A stretch of 64,000 bases of DNA from an uncultured Sphingomonadaceae bacterium (GCA_947497315.1 CANMFX010000002.1:1-64000), one strand, 5' to 3'. Shown: positions 30,296 through 40,162, counted from the first letter of the stretch. The notes: generated from the letters alone by a model not told the origin. Program-made: numbers and translations.

Positions 30296-31111
30296 GTGCC
30301 TGAAACCCCGTCTCGATACAATGATTGGCTCCGTTTATGCGTAGCGCTGGGTCTTATTTGCTCGATCACCTTAGTCCCGCAAAAGGCCGCCGCATCCGAT
30401 ACCGAAAACGAGTTTGAGGCACAGGAAATGCTCTTCTTGCTAGAAGAGGCATATGTTCAGGACAAAGGCGAATGGCAGATCGGCGCATCATTGAACCAGA
30501 CACTCGAAGGACCGGACGAAAGGCAATGGGAATTCGAGATTGAATATGGCCTAACCGACCGTCTGCAATTTTTTGCGGAATTGCCTCTCAGGGATAGTCG
30601 GAACGGCGGAATTGGCGATCCTGAAATTGGGTTGGATTACGCTCTGTTGAAGGACAGCGGCGGCGATATTCCTGAATTCACGGTTGGTGCAGCCTTGTCC
30701 GTTCCAGTCGGCAACAATGATAGTGGCCCGGGTAATGGCGGTGTCGGATATCAACTCAGTGCCCGGCTCAGCAAGGCGCTGACCACGGATTTTTTTGTTC
30801 ATGCGCTCGCAGAATATGAAGCGGTTCCCAATGCCCGGCAAGATGGCGAGGATTTTTCATCGCGTGAATATGCACTGGGAGCAGGATTGGCTTATTCCCC
30901 CGCAAAAGGGCTGTTTCTGGTCGCAGAATATCTGTGGGAAAAGGAACGCGAAAAACAGGATGACATCATAGAATCCGAATCCGAACACTTGCTGTCTGCC
31001 GGTATTACCTATGAATTCGACAATGACTTATCCATCGGCTTGGGCGGCGCGATCGGTCTGAATTCCAATGTCGATTCACAGTTTTTCGCCCTCATGCAAT
31101 GGGAATTCTAA
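30296..31111 (+). CDS. Outer-membrane beta-barrel (transporter-like) protein
   Basis: Signal peptide, alternating beta-strand pattern, C-terminal FALMQWEF. Confidence 0.7.
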   Translation: MPETPSRYNDWLRLCVALGLICSITLVPQKAAASDTENEFEAQEMLFLLEEAYVQDKGEWQIGASLNQTLEGPDERQWEFEIEYGLTDRLQFFAELPLRDSRNGGIGDPEIGLDYALLKDSGGDIPEFTVGAALSVPVGNNDSGPGNGGVGYQLSARLSKALTTDFFVHALAEYEAVPNARQDGEDFSSREYALGAGLAYSPAKGLFLVAEYLWEKEREKQDDIIESESEHLLSAGITYEFDNDLSIGLGGAIGLNSNVDSQFFALMQWEF

Positions 31112-31169
31112 TCCCTGAACTCATTTGCAAGCCAAGTACATGTTTTTGAGATTTTCTGAGGTTCCTGAT

Positions 31170-31194
31170 GTCCGCTTTGGGGCGCAAAGCGGAC
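31170..31194. repeat. TGTCCGC-family intergenic hairpin, copy C
   Basis: GTCCGCTTT GGGGCGC AAAGCGGAC, perfect 9-bp stem. Confidence 0.85.
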
Positions 31195-31245
31195 TTTGCG
31201 GAAAGATTGAAAATTTGTCTTATGTTGAAAGGTCAGGAGGAGAAG

Positions 31246-31271
31246 TGTCTGCTATATCCCGAAAGCAGACA
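31246..31271. repeat. TGTCCGC-family intergenic hairpin, copy D (inverted)
   Basis: Minus strand TGTCTGC TTTCGGGATATA GCAGACA; stem varies from copy A by a compensatory C/G to T/A pair. Confidence 0.8.
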
Positions 31272-31292
31272 TAAAAGGACCGCGGCCATCTT

Positions 31293-32102
31293 CTAGTCCA
31301 ATGCCAATTTGACAGCTGCAACTGCTGCTTCAGTATGCGCGTCCAAAAAACCGTGCCCCCATTCCTGGTGGTCAATTATTGTTCCGTTGGTAAGATATGG
31401 ACCAATCCGGGGTGAATATTCCGCCAATTCATCGCCCGGCACCAAAACAGTTATGCGATGAGAGAGGCCAGCCACTATATCAGGGAATCTGCCTGCATAT
31501 TCGAATGCCGCCCTATGCCCCCATTCATAATTTTCTCCGGCGCGCAAATTCTCGGCAAATGACATGGCCATAGATTCCAGTCCTGTACCGGGGCCCCGGT
31601 GATGAACCACGTTTTCCCACATTTTTCGAAACCTTGTGCCCTCCATATCCAAGGGAATGTGTTTAAAGGTCTCTTCCATCTGCCTGAGTTCGTCCGAAGA
31701 AAAAACCGGAGCTGAAATCATTACAATACTGCCGACTTGATCGGGTCTTTGATGCGCAGCTTCAGCAGCTACTTCGGAACCGGTATGATAACCCACAATA
31801 TCGATGCATTCCAGATTGAGCGCATCGACAGCTTCCCAAAGACTTTGCGCGTAATCTTCGATGGATACGGGCGGAACAGCCGGTGGAGGATCGGATTCTC
31901 CAAAGCCCGGATAGTCATGTGCTATGACAATACGGTCATTGGAAGCTTGCTCCATGAATTTGGCGAAAATCCGACCCGATTTCGGGCTCATATGCAAGCA
32001 AGCCAACGGTAGTCTGTTTGTCTGGGTCGGATGCGCAACACGCAGGTGTATCTGACCGTGCTTGCCATCTACAAATTTTCGAACTGGTATTGCCACAAAC
32101 AA
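31293..32102 (-). CDS. Alpha/beta hydrolase
   Basis: HDYPGFGESDPPP; nucleophile region IVGYHTGSEVAAEAAHQRPDQVGSIVMIS; late His in WGHGFLD. Confidence 0.85.
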   Translation of the reverse strand: MFVAIPVRKFVDGKHGQIHLRVAHPTQTNRLPLACLHMSPKSGRIFAKFMEQASNDRIVIAHDYPGFGESDPPPAVPPVSIEDYAQSLWEAVDALNLECIDIVGYHTGSEVAAEAAHQRPDQVGSIVMISAPVFSSDELRQMEETFKHIPLDMEGTRFRKMWENVVHHRGPGTGLESMAMSFAENLRAGENYEWGHRAAFEYAGRFPDIVAGLSHRITVLVPGDELAEYSPRIGPYLTNGTIIDHQEWGHGFLDAHTEAAVAAVKLALD

Positions 32103-32208
32103 TCTCCCAATCAGGAGTTCACATAGCTCATGCGGCGAACAGTAGAAAGCTTAGCATAGGTCTTTGCGATCACAATATCCTGACGGCAGACGTTAGGGTT
32201 GGTCGAAT

Positions 32209-32530
32209 TAGGGTCCAGACTCATTTGAGCCACCAGATGACGTTAGCCGCTATGGCGATGGTGGCCATGAAGTTTTTCGATTTTTCGGTCGAAGCGAGTG
32301 GCAACCCTGCGCCAGTCCTTGAAGCGGCAGAACCTGCGTTCAACTTTGCGCCTCCGGCTGTCCGGTGGACCTTGATGCAGCTACTGTCGATAAACAGTCG
32401 GTCAGGTGCATCCTCGGCCCCAGCCAATGCGCTGAATATGTCTTCCCATATCCCATGCTCTGCCCAACACACAAAGCGGTTGTAGAGCGTTTTCTTGGGA
32501 CCATCGCGATCCAAAGCAAAATTCGTTTCA
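32209..32530 (-). mobile_element. IS5-family transposase remnant, internally deleted and frameshifted
   Basis: Minus strand GPKKTLYNRFVCWAEHGIWEDIFSAL...FIDSSCIKVHRTAGG joined directly to the C-terminal block (RFCRFKDWRRVATRFDRKIEK / KNFMATIAIAANVIWWLK). Confidence 0.75.
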
Positions 32531-32871
32531 TCAGCGCACCATTCGTTACTTTCTTGATCATTGGACCGAAGGCGCTCGCCGCATCAGAAGTAAAATCTCT
32601 CTGCGAGCGGGCTTCGCCTATGTCTTGCTCAAAACCTCGAGCGAGAGCATCAGTTTCTCTGCACCAGCTAATTGGCTGCAATTTGGGGGAAATCAGACAA
32701 TCCGCTGCGAGCAGACTGGCACTTAAGTTAGGTCTGAACCTAAGTATGTCGGTGCTGGTCCTCGATCGGGCTTGAGCATGAGATGAAAACTGGACTACCC
32801 TAATCGTCTCACGGCGATATATCCATCGCCATAAATTTTCACGATATCTCCGTTTTGACCAATGTATACCA

Positions 32872-34851
32872 TCAGAAAGCAAATTGCTCTTGATGAAGTT
32901 TGGATTCGTTGACGCCGAGCTCGCGAAGCGCGTTCTTGCTCCAGTCCATCAAGGGATCTGGTCCGCACAGGAATACCTCTCTGTCGGCTAACTCCTCGAT
33001 TGCTTCTAGATCAGAAAGTTGAACACGCCTTTGTTCAATGCTCAACGCAGCATCGGGAAATTCCAGGGTTAGGATATCAAGCGCGGTTTGAGCTTCTGAA
33101 AGGGCGTCGCCCGTGCTTTGAAAAGCAAGGATGCGAATACTGAGGCTTTCTGGCAATGCACTGTTTGTCGCCAAAAAATGCCTCAAGACGTTGATGTCAT
33201 CGCCGCGCCCGGAGAACACCAAGACGATCTCAGAAGACATCTGTCCGGGGAGGGTTCTTGCGACATTCTTTATCCCGTCCCACATCGCCATGAATGGGGT
33301 GATACCAACACCGCCCGCGACCCAGAGCATCTTCGCCGGAATAGTTGGGGCTCCGCCTGCCGGATCTGGAGTAAAGCAACTAAACCCGACACCAGCGCCC
33401 TTGAAGTCCACCTGCATTGGTTGCTCGATCTGTTGGGCCGCATACTTATGCAAGAAGTTGGACATCAGCCCGCCTGGTTTGCGCTTGACCGTCACACTGA
33501 CCTGATTGGTTGATCGGAACAGGTTTTTCTCTGCATCAAACTCCGGAGCGTTTGAGAGAGTCCAGGTGCGAACAAAATCTTCGTTCACCATTTGAGGATT
33601 GGCTTCATTCATGTGGCTATACCCAGAATCGAGCATCCCGGAGAAATCGAAGATGCCGAAGCCGCCCGGCATGGGCATTTCAATCTCTTCCGACAAATCA
33701 AAGGTGAATGTGCGAACGGTATCGGAGATTTGCCGGGTCGAAACGAGTGTTGCTCCAATCGGATTGGATGCCTCAACCGCATCAGCAATATGGCCCATCG
33801 CGTCCAATTCAGACCGAAGATATCGTACAGGAGGATTGTAAGGAGAGTGCTGTTCTTCAGATACAAGTCGCAGGTTCAGCGCGCCTTTTACAAACACCGC
33901 TCCAGCCACTTGGATGCGCGTAAGTAGGCCAACTCTCGGCATGATTGCTTCTGCTTCAGTATCGTACAAGTTTTCAGCATTGCCGGTGACGTAGAGAACA
34001 TCGCCCGTGGTAAAATCGGGAAACGCCAACCCGACCTGCCTGTCGGTTTCGATATTTCCCAATGACTGATAGAAACGGTTTCCAGAATGGTCTGGCAGGA
34101 TCAGATAGGTGGTGACGCCGTCACCGCCCCTTTCTTCGTACACACGCACAAAGCCCGGAGCTCCACCGCGATGATTGAGCCCCATATCTCTTTGGTCGAG
34201 AGACGCATCATCACCGTTCTCACTGTGTTTTGTCGCCAGAAACACTGTGCTTGCCCGAGCAATCAGGTCCTTTGAAGCATCTGGCAAAGCCGCTGTGAGC
34301 GCATCAAAGCTATCGAGGGCTAACTCAGCCTCTCGAGCCTTATGCTCTAGCGAGCGGACCGTGATGTATTTGGGGCAATTGCCCAGATGCTGATCGGAGA
34401 TCAGTCGCAGACTAACTTTGCCGATAGTGTCGAGTGAGATGGGCTCGATGAGTCCTGCCAGTTTGTTGCGTCGGCGATTGGAGAAATCGACCCCTACTCC
34501 GGCGAAAAGGCGGCGATCATCGTCAGAGGGTTTCTGTTCTGGTCCCAAAGCTCGAACGAAGGGATCATAAGGGTTCACTTCGGCGACAACGTCGGTCTGG
34601 TTACGGCCATATGTTGTGATGCCAATAGAAGGGTCACTATCCGAAGTGGTGACCAGAATACTAGCCCAGGGCCGCCCCTGTTTATCCAGCGTCGCTAATG
34701 TCAGGTAAGGAAGCCCAGCAAAGAATTCCGAGTGCTGCTGAGGCATATATTTTTCGATATAATTTGGCACGGAAAGTGTCAGCTCGTGCGGTGTGCCACG
34801 GCGCTTTTGAATCAGCGCCTCGCCACTATGCCATGGATGTCCTGCGGTCAT
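32872..34851 (-). CDS. Fusion: pyridoxamine 5'-phosphate oxidase-like domain + FAD/NAD(P) reductase domain
   Basis: N-terminal FAGLPYLTLATLDKQGRPWASILVT; C-terminal VRTWTLSNAP, LWVAGGVGITPFMAM, REVFLCGPDPLMDW. Start at MTAGHPWH. Confidence 0.82.
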   Translation of the reverse strand: MTAGHPWHSGEALIQKRRGTPHELTLSVPNYIEKYMPQQHSEFFAGLPYLTLATLDKQGRPWASILVTTSDSDPSIGITTYGRNQTDVVAEVNPYDPFVRALGPEQKPSDDDRRLFAGVGVDFSNRRRNKLAGLIEPISLDTIGKVSLRLISDQHLGNCPKYITVRSLEHKAREAELALDSFDALTAALPDASKDLIARASTVFLATKHSENGDDASLDQRDMGLNHRGGAPGFVRVYEERGGDGVTTYLILPDHSGNRFYQSLGNIETDRQVGLAFPDFTTGDVLYVTGNAENLYDTEAEAIMPRVGLLTRIQVAGAVFVKGALNLRLVSEEQHSPYNPPVRYLRSELDAMGHIADAVEASNPIGATLVSTRQISDTVRTFTFDLSEEIEMPMPGGFGIFDFSGMLDSGYSHMNEANPQMVNEDFVRTWTLSNAPEFDAEKNLFRSTNQVSVTVKRKPGGLMSNFLHKYAAQQIEQPMQVDFKGAGVGFSCFTPDPAGGAPTIPAKMLWVAGGVGITPFMAMWDGIKNVARTLPGQMSSEIVLVFSGRGDDINVLRHFLATNSALPESLSIRILAFQSTGDALSEAQTALDILTLEFPDAALSIEQRRVQLSDLEAIEELADREVFLCGPDPLMDWSKNALRELGVNESKLHQEQFAF

Positions 34852-35000
34852 CTTCGATCCTTTCATCGGCGATATTGGTCGCGACTGACCTTCAGATCAG
34901 CCGCGCTAGCGAAAGAGATTGCTGTATCACGGATTGTAATGTTCACTCCGGGATATAGGATGTCTTGCGTCATAATCATGATACGGCGCCCCAGCTTGGG

Positions 35001-35648
35001 TCAAGCCGCCGCAGGAATGGGTGATTGGGCCATTGCGACAAAGCGATCTTGCGCCTCGATCCGGCCAAGCCAGCTACGAATATTGGGGTAGGCATCTAGG
35101 CTGACGCCACCTTCAGGGGCATGGGCAATGTAGCTATAACCGGCCACGTCGGCCAAAGTCAGGCGTTCGGCGGCAAGGAAGTTCTTGCCTTCAAGATGCT
35201 TTTCCATGACTTCGAACAGAGCGTGGGATTTTGCAATGCAGGCCTCGTGATCGAACGGTGCGCCAAAGACCGTGACGAGACGGGCACAGCATGGGCCAGC
35301 GAAAATCTCGCCAGCTGCGACGGAAAGCCAGCGCTGGATCTTTGCTGTCTCTACCGGATCGCGCCCCGTCCATTCAGCGGTCTCGCCATAGCGCTCTGCC
35401 AGATAGGCAATGATACCGTTGGAGTCCGACAACATCGTGCCGTTATCGTCGATTGCTGGAACTTGACCGAATGGGCTGATGGTGAGAAATTCGGGTGCTT
35501 TGTGAGCGCCATTTGCCATATCCACTTCAACCGTTTCGTATGGCAGGTCGAGAAAGGCAAGCATCAGTTCTGCCCGGTGGCTGTGGCCAGATTTGGCCAC
35601 GCGGTGAAGCTTGATGGGTGCTGCGTTGGTAGGGAAGTTGGTATTCAT
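35001..35648 (-). CDS. Glutathione S-transferase family protein
   Basis: Thioredoxin-like N-terminus (SGHSHRAELMLAFLDLPYETVEV...PFGQVPAIDDNGTMLSDSNGIIAYLAERYG) and GST C-domain. Confidence 0.9.
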   Translation of the reverse strand: MNTNFPTNAAPIKLHRVAKSGHSHRAELMLAFLDLPYETVEVDMANGAHKAPEFLTISPFGQVPAIDDNGTMLSDSNGIIAYLAERYGETAEWTGRDPVETAKIQRWLSVAAGEIFAGPCCARLVTVFGAPFDHEACIAKSHALFEVMEKHLEGKNFLAAERLTLADVAGYSYIAHAPEGGVSLDAYPNIRSWLGRIEAQDRFVAMAQSPIPAAA

Positions 35649-35694
35649 GAATAATTCCTTTGCGTGGTTCTGAGGTTAAGTGGAGGGAGGGTAT

Positions 35695-36174
35695 TCAAAG
35701 GCCAAGATCGGACAAGCCCGGATGATCGTCAGGGCGTCGGCCAAGCGGCCAGTGAAACTTGCGATCTTCTTCGGCAATCGGGTGTTTGTTGATGCTGGCG
35801 TGGCGCGCAGCCATGTAGCCATCGGCGTCAAACTCCCAGTTCTCATTGCCATAGGCACGGAACCAATTGCCGCTATCATCGTGATATTCGTAGACGTAGC
35901 GAACCGCGATGCGGTTGCCATCAAACGCCCAGAGCTCTTTGATCAGGCGATATTCGAGTTCCTTGGCCCATTTTCGGGTCAGGAATTCCTCGATTTCCTT
36001 GCGGCCCTGCGGAAATTCGGCGCGGTTACGCCACTTGCTGTCGGGTGTGTAGGCGAGCGCCACTTTAGCCGGGTTGCGCGAGTTCCAGCCATCTTCAGCA
36101 AGCCGGACTTTTTCGATCGCGGTTTCGAGCGTGAATGGCGGTAGTGGCATACGGACGGCTTCTTTCTGTTCCAT
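35695..36174 (-). CDS. DUF1348 / NTF2-like family protein
   Basis: [76 protein letters not shown]. Confidence 0.85.
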   Translation of the reverse strand: MEQKEAVRMPLPPFTLETAIEKVRLAEDGWNSRNPAKVALAYTPDSKWRNRAEFPQGRKEIEEFLTRKWAKELEYRLIKELWAFDGNRIAVRYVYEYHDDSGNWFRAYGNENWEFDADGYMAARHASINKHPIAEEDRKFHWPLGRRPDDHPGLSDLGL

Positions 36175-36261
36175 GGTTTGACTCCTGCACTAGGTAAAAT
36201 TGGAGGGAGGTCTGCGGTGGGGGTGAGGGAGGGGAGGATGCCGCAGACCTCCCATGGGGGA

Positions 36262-36813
36262 TCAGGCCGCGCGAGCCGCTTCAACGACGGGGAAATCGAT
36301 CTCCGTGCCGAATGCCTCGTTGAGATAGTTGGTCAGAATATTGTAAGCGACATGACCAACAATCTCGACCAGCTCGGCATCCGAGAACCCGACCAGTCTA
36401 ACTGCGGCAAGGTCTCCATTGGTGATACGACCACGTTCCTTGGCCACTTTCACAGCAAATTGGACCGCTGCATCAGCCTTGGCATCGGTGGAACGACCAT
36501 TACGATTAGCCTCAATCTCGGCCTCATCTAGCTTGGCGACATTCTTTGCAAGATAGGTATGGGCGCTGTTGCAATAGCTGCAACCATTATAGTTTGCGAT
36601 GGCGAGTGCGATCCGTTCACGGGTTGCTGCGTTAAGCGCACCCCTGGAGAGCGCGCCGTTCATGCCAAGCATACCTTCGAGCGTGGCTGGACTGTTGGCA
36701 ACCAGGCGAAAAAGGTTCGGTACGGAACCGAGCGACCCTTCGACGGCTTCGAGCAATGGGTGGGCACTCTGCGGCGTACCTGCAATGGTATCGGGGGTAG
36801 GAACTCGGGACAT
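36262..36813 (-). CDS. Carboxymuconolactone decarboxylase family (AhpD-like) protein
   Basis: RERIALAIANYNGCSYCNSAHTYLAKN (CxxC..H motif). Confidence 0.9.
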   Translation of the reverse strand: MSRVPTPDTIAGTPQSAHPLLEAVEGSLGSVPNLFRLVANSPATLEGMLGMNGALSRGALNAATRERIALAIANYNGCSYCNSAHTYLAKNVAKLDEAEIEANRNGRSTDAKADAAVQFAVKVAKERGRITNGDLAAVRLVGFSDAELVEIVGHVAYNILTNYLNEAFGTEIDFPVVEAARAA

Positions 36814-36944
36814 GTGTTTTCTCCATTTGATTGAGCAGATGATCTGCATGTGAAAGGAGAGATAAGGTGTTCCGGATATCAGAAGAATATATGAAATTTA
36901 AAATGGATTATTTTGCAAATCAATAGTAATAGATGAGATGATTT

Positions 36945-37841
36945 ATGGACCGAATTCAAGCCCTTGAAGTTTTTATAGCAGTGGCCGAAGCGCGAAGCTT
37001 TGCTGGTGGTGCGCGCAAAACTGGGCTCAGCGCTCCTTCGGTAACACGGGGCATAAACTCGCTTGAAGACCGGTTGGGCGCGCGGCTGTTCACGCGAACT
37101 ACGCGGCGCGTGCGGCTGACAGATGTTGGTCAGGCCTATCTGGAAGATGCACGGCAAATATTGGAGCACTTGCAGGCCGCAAATGACGCTGCTGCCGGTG
37201 CTGCGACAAATCCGGTTGGCCAGCTACGGCTGACTTGCTCACATGAATTTGGGCGTATTTACGTGATGCCCATCCTGACCGAATTTCTCAGTCTCTATCC
37301 TGATGTCTCGGTCGATGTGGTCATGGTCGACCGCATTGTAAATCTGGTGGAGGAAGGGTTCGACATCGCGGTACGGATCGGACATTTGCCATCGTCTGAC
37401 TTGTCCGCCATTAAAGTTGGTCGGGTGCGACGTGTGGTGTGCGGCTCACCCGACTATTTTGCCAGAAACGACATGCCCCTCTCCCCTGAAGAGCTCAAGG
37501 CCCACAGCACAATCGCGATCAGTCCGGTCAGCCCTTCTCCAGAGTGGAGATTTGGCTATCGGATGGATCAAGTGGTTCGAGTGGATTCACGTCTCACTGT
37601 AAGTAGCGTGGCATCGGGAATTGAAGTTGCACGGAAGGGTTGGGGGCTCACGCGCGTCTTGTCCTATCAAATCGGACCCGACCTCGAAAACGGAGCAATG
37701 CAAACGGTGCTTGAGGATTTTGAACCCGAACCCTTGCCCATTCATCTGGTGCATGTCGAAGGGCGCCGTGCAGCGGCAAAGGTCAGAGCGTTCGTCGATC
37801 TTGCCTCCCAGCGGCTGCGTGCGGTTGCTGTTTTAAATTGA
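36945..37841 (+). CDS. LysR-family transcriptional regulator
   Basis: MDRIQALEVFIAVAEARSFAGGARKTGLSAPSVTRGINSLEDRLGARLFTRTTRRVRLT. Confidence 0.93.
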   Translation: MDRIQALEVFIAVAEARSFAGGARKTGLSAPSVTRGINSLEDRLGARLFTRTTRRVRLTDVGQAYLEDARQILEHLQAANDAAAGAATNPVGQLRLTCSHEFGRIYVMPILTEFLSLYPDVSVDVVMVDRIVNLVEEGFDIAVRIGHLPSSDLSAIKVGRVRRVVCGSPDYFARNDMPLSPEELKAHSTIAISPVSPSPEWRFGYRMDQVVRVDSRLTVSSVASGIEVARKGWGLTRVLSYQIGPDLENGAMQTVLEDFEPEPLPIHLVHVEGRRAAAKVRAFVDLASQRLRAVAVLN

Positions 37842-37883
37842 GCAACTGCCAGAACGCGGTCAGTTTCTGCAATCCGTTGACGG

Positions 37884-38780
37884 CTAGGCAGATATTTTTT
37901 TCGCGAGATCAATAAAGGCGCGCAATCGTGGAGGCATATGGCGTTTCGTTCGGTAATTGAGCGAGTAGCGCGGAAGCTCAGGGACTTCATTGGCGAACAG
38001 GCTTACCAGCTTCCCTTGCTCGATCGCATCTTTGGCGGCCTCGCGATAGACATAAGCCACGCCCAATCCACTCTCTGCAAGCTCGACTATCGATCGAAGG
38101 TTGTTGACGACAAATCGTCGTTTGGGATTGACCAAGCGTGGACCATCCTGCCCCTGGAATGACCATGGCGCTACATTCCCCGAATTGCCGAACGCAAAGA
38201 AAATACCATCGTGATCGAGAAGAGCGTCAGGACTGTTGGGTGTGCCTTTCTCCGAGAGATAGCCCGGCGATGCAACCACCGCCATTTTGAGCTTCGGTCC
38301 GAGGGGTACGGCGTGCGTATCCTGTTCAAGAAGCGTGTTGGAGCGGATTGCTGCGTCGATGCCACTTGTCACCAGATCGACCTTGGCGTCGTCATAGATA
38401 AGCTCGATTCGTACGTCCGGAAATTCCTTGGCGAACTGAGCGAGAAGTCGATCAAGAAAGAATGGCCCGGCGCTGTATGGCGCGCTGAGTTTGAGTGTGC
38501 CCGCGATCGCATCCTTGGCTTCATCCAGTTCCTGAATGGCGATCTCGAGGTCGGATAAAGCCGGTAGGCTTCGCGAATAGAGCCTTTCGCCAGCGGCCGT
38601 GAGCGCGACCGAACGGGTCGATCTTTCAAATAACCGGACGCCAAGCCGATCTTCGAAGCGCTGGACAGCTTCACTGATTGAGCCTGCCTGAAGGCTCAGA
38701 CGTGACGCCGCGGCACGGAAGCCCTTTGCACGAGCGACCTCGGCGAAGATTGTCAGGTCGCTTAATTGCTGCCGTTCCAT
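37884..38780 (-). CDS. LysR-family transcriptional regulator
   Basis: LSDLTIFAEVARAKGFRAAASRLSLQAGSISEAVQRFEDRLGVRLFERSTRSVALT. Confidence 0.93.
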   Translation of the reverse strand: MERQQLSDLTIFAEVARAKGFRAAASRLSLQAGSISEAVQRFEDRLGVRLFERSTRSVALTAAGERLYSRSLPALSDLEIAIQELDEAKDAIAGTLKLSAPYSAGPFFLDRLLAQFAKEFPDVRIELIYDDAKVDLVTSGIDAAIRSNTLLEQDTHAVPLGPKLKMAVVASPGYLSEKGTPNSPDALLDHDGIFFAFGNSGNVAPWSFQGQDGPRLVNPKRRFVVNNLRSIVELAESGLGVAYVYREAAKDAIEQGKLVSLFANEVPELPRYSLNYRTKRHMPPRLRAFIDLAKKISA

Positions 38781-38879
38781 TGTTAGATTTACCTTACACT
38801 GTGTTCTTTAAAATACAGATTATCAGATCAATCTAATAGGCCTATCTGTCTTTGCAAGTCGAAACTGCAACAAAGGAGA

Positions 38880-39275
38880 ATGAACATGACAGAACGTGAA
38901 GAAATCGAAGCCGTCGTCGACGCTTGGAACAATGGCCTGGATGCTGGCGACATCGAAGCAATGGTTGCAACCTGCCACCCTGACACCATGACCGTGAATG
39001 AACGCCAGCCGGTGACGATCGGGACGCAGGGCATTCGCGATAAATACAATCCCCGTATCGCTGAGGCGGCTGAAATCACGTCGGGATATGATATCGAACA
39101 CTTGCAGTTCTTTGGCGAAGTCGCGGTCATATCGGGTCGTTTTTACGGCACAATGAAGATGCGCGACACCGGAGAGATGCGTAGCCCTGAAGGTCGCCTG
39201 GTTTTGGTCTACCAACGCGATGAGACAGGTGCCTGGAAGATGATCCTGGACATCGATAATAACGGGCCGGCCTGA
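38880..39275 (+). CDS. SnoaL/NTF2-like (YybH-like) protein
   Basis: MTEREEIEAVVDAWNNGLDAGDIEAMVATCHPDTMTV...GRLVLVYQRDETGAWKMILDIDN. Confidence 0.8.
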   Translation: MNMTEREEIEAVVDAWNNGLDAGDIEAMVATCHPDTMTVNERQPVTIGTQGIRDKYNPRIAEAAEITSGYDIEHLQFFGEVAVISGRFYGTMKMRDTGEMRSPEGRLVLVYQRDETGAWKMILDIDNNGPA

Positions 39276-39387
39276 TCCCTAGCAGGTCGCGTCATGCCGG
39301 CGCGGCCTGTCCTCCCTTGAGTTAACATAGCAGCGCAAGTTCGTTTGCTACCCGTATCGTCCAACCCAAACTGATTGAGGTCCCTCA

Positions 39388-39786
39388 ATGACAAAACACA
39401 TAGCACAGCAACCGCGCGAGATTGCCGATTGCGTCAGCGCGTATCTTCAAGAAGGCGATCTGGATGGAATTGTCTCAATGTTCCACCCTGATTGTCTGGT
39501 CTTCTTTCCGCCTGACGCATCGCCGAGTGTAGGTCTCGACGGAGCGCGAAAGGCCTTTGAGGGCTTTCTAGACGTACGCCCGAGGATCGAAAGCAACGTC
39601 TTCAGCGAAGTGATTTCAGGTGATACTGCGATGCTCAGAGCGAACTGGCGGGTTATCGCACCCGACGGGTCAGTCATGGCGGAGGGGCAATCGATGGAAG
39701 TTGCCAAAAGGCTGGACAATGGGGGCTGGGGCTATTTAATTGATTGCCCCAATGGTCCGCCAAATCTTGAAAGAGAGGCATCATGA
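39388..39786 (+). CDS. SnoaL/NTF2-like protein
   Basis: VSAYLQEGDLDGIVSMFHPDCLVFFPP...LDNGGWGYLIDCPNGP. Confidence 0.75.
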   Translation: MTKHIAQQPREIADCVSAYLQEGDLDGIVSMFHPDCLVFFPPDASPSVGLDGARKAFEGFLDVRPRIESNVFSEVISGDTAMLRANWRVIAPDGSVMAEGQSMEVAKRLDNGGWGYLIDCPNGPPNLEREAS

Positions 39787-39991
39787 CCGATCAAAATTTC
39801 CACGAGCATGAGTTAAGCCTGCAGAACAAGGAAAGCAGTGATCTTTATCGAACCTGGCAGACCACCTTCCTTCGACAATGGCGCTGATGATGTCAGGAGT
39901 TAAATATCCAAGCCGTCACTACCAGTTTGATTGGTGCAGCGTCTTTGCGTCGGGGTGCATCATTAGGTGAAGGCGGTACGGCGAACTAAAT

Positions 39992-40162
39992 TTGTTTGCA
40001 TTGATCATCGGGAGACTCGAAGATGCTCATGATATCACAGTGGAGGGACAAACCGTTCATCTCAACGACCAGAATGTCAAAGACTTGATTGTTAATCTGC
40101 GTTTGATGCTCGATGAAGTCAAAATTCAAATCGGTGAGATCAATTTGATGCATGATCCTTAA
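39992..40162 (+). CDS. Possible small protein (~56 aa) LFALIIGRLEDAHDITVEGQTVHLNDQNVKDLIVNLRLMLDEVKIQIGEINLMHDP, TTG start
   Basis: Protein-like composition on +, but no ATG and no clear RBS; the antisense ORF 39986..40198 is less protein-like. Confidence 0.25.
   Translation: MFALIIGRLEDAHDITVEGQTVHLNDQNVKDLIVNLRLMLDEVKIQIGEINLMHDP

Noticed and set aside
32340-32882. 180-aa minus ORF as a separate gene
   Set aside because: Overlaps the IS5 remnant in another frame and has no recognisable domain.
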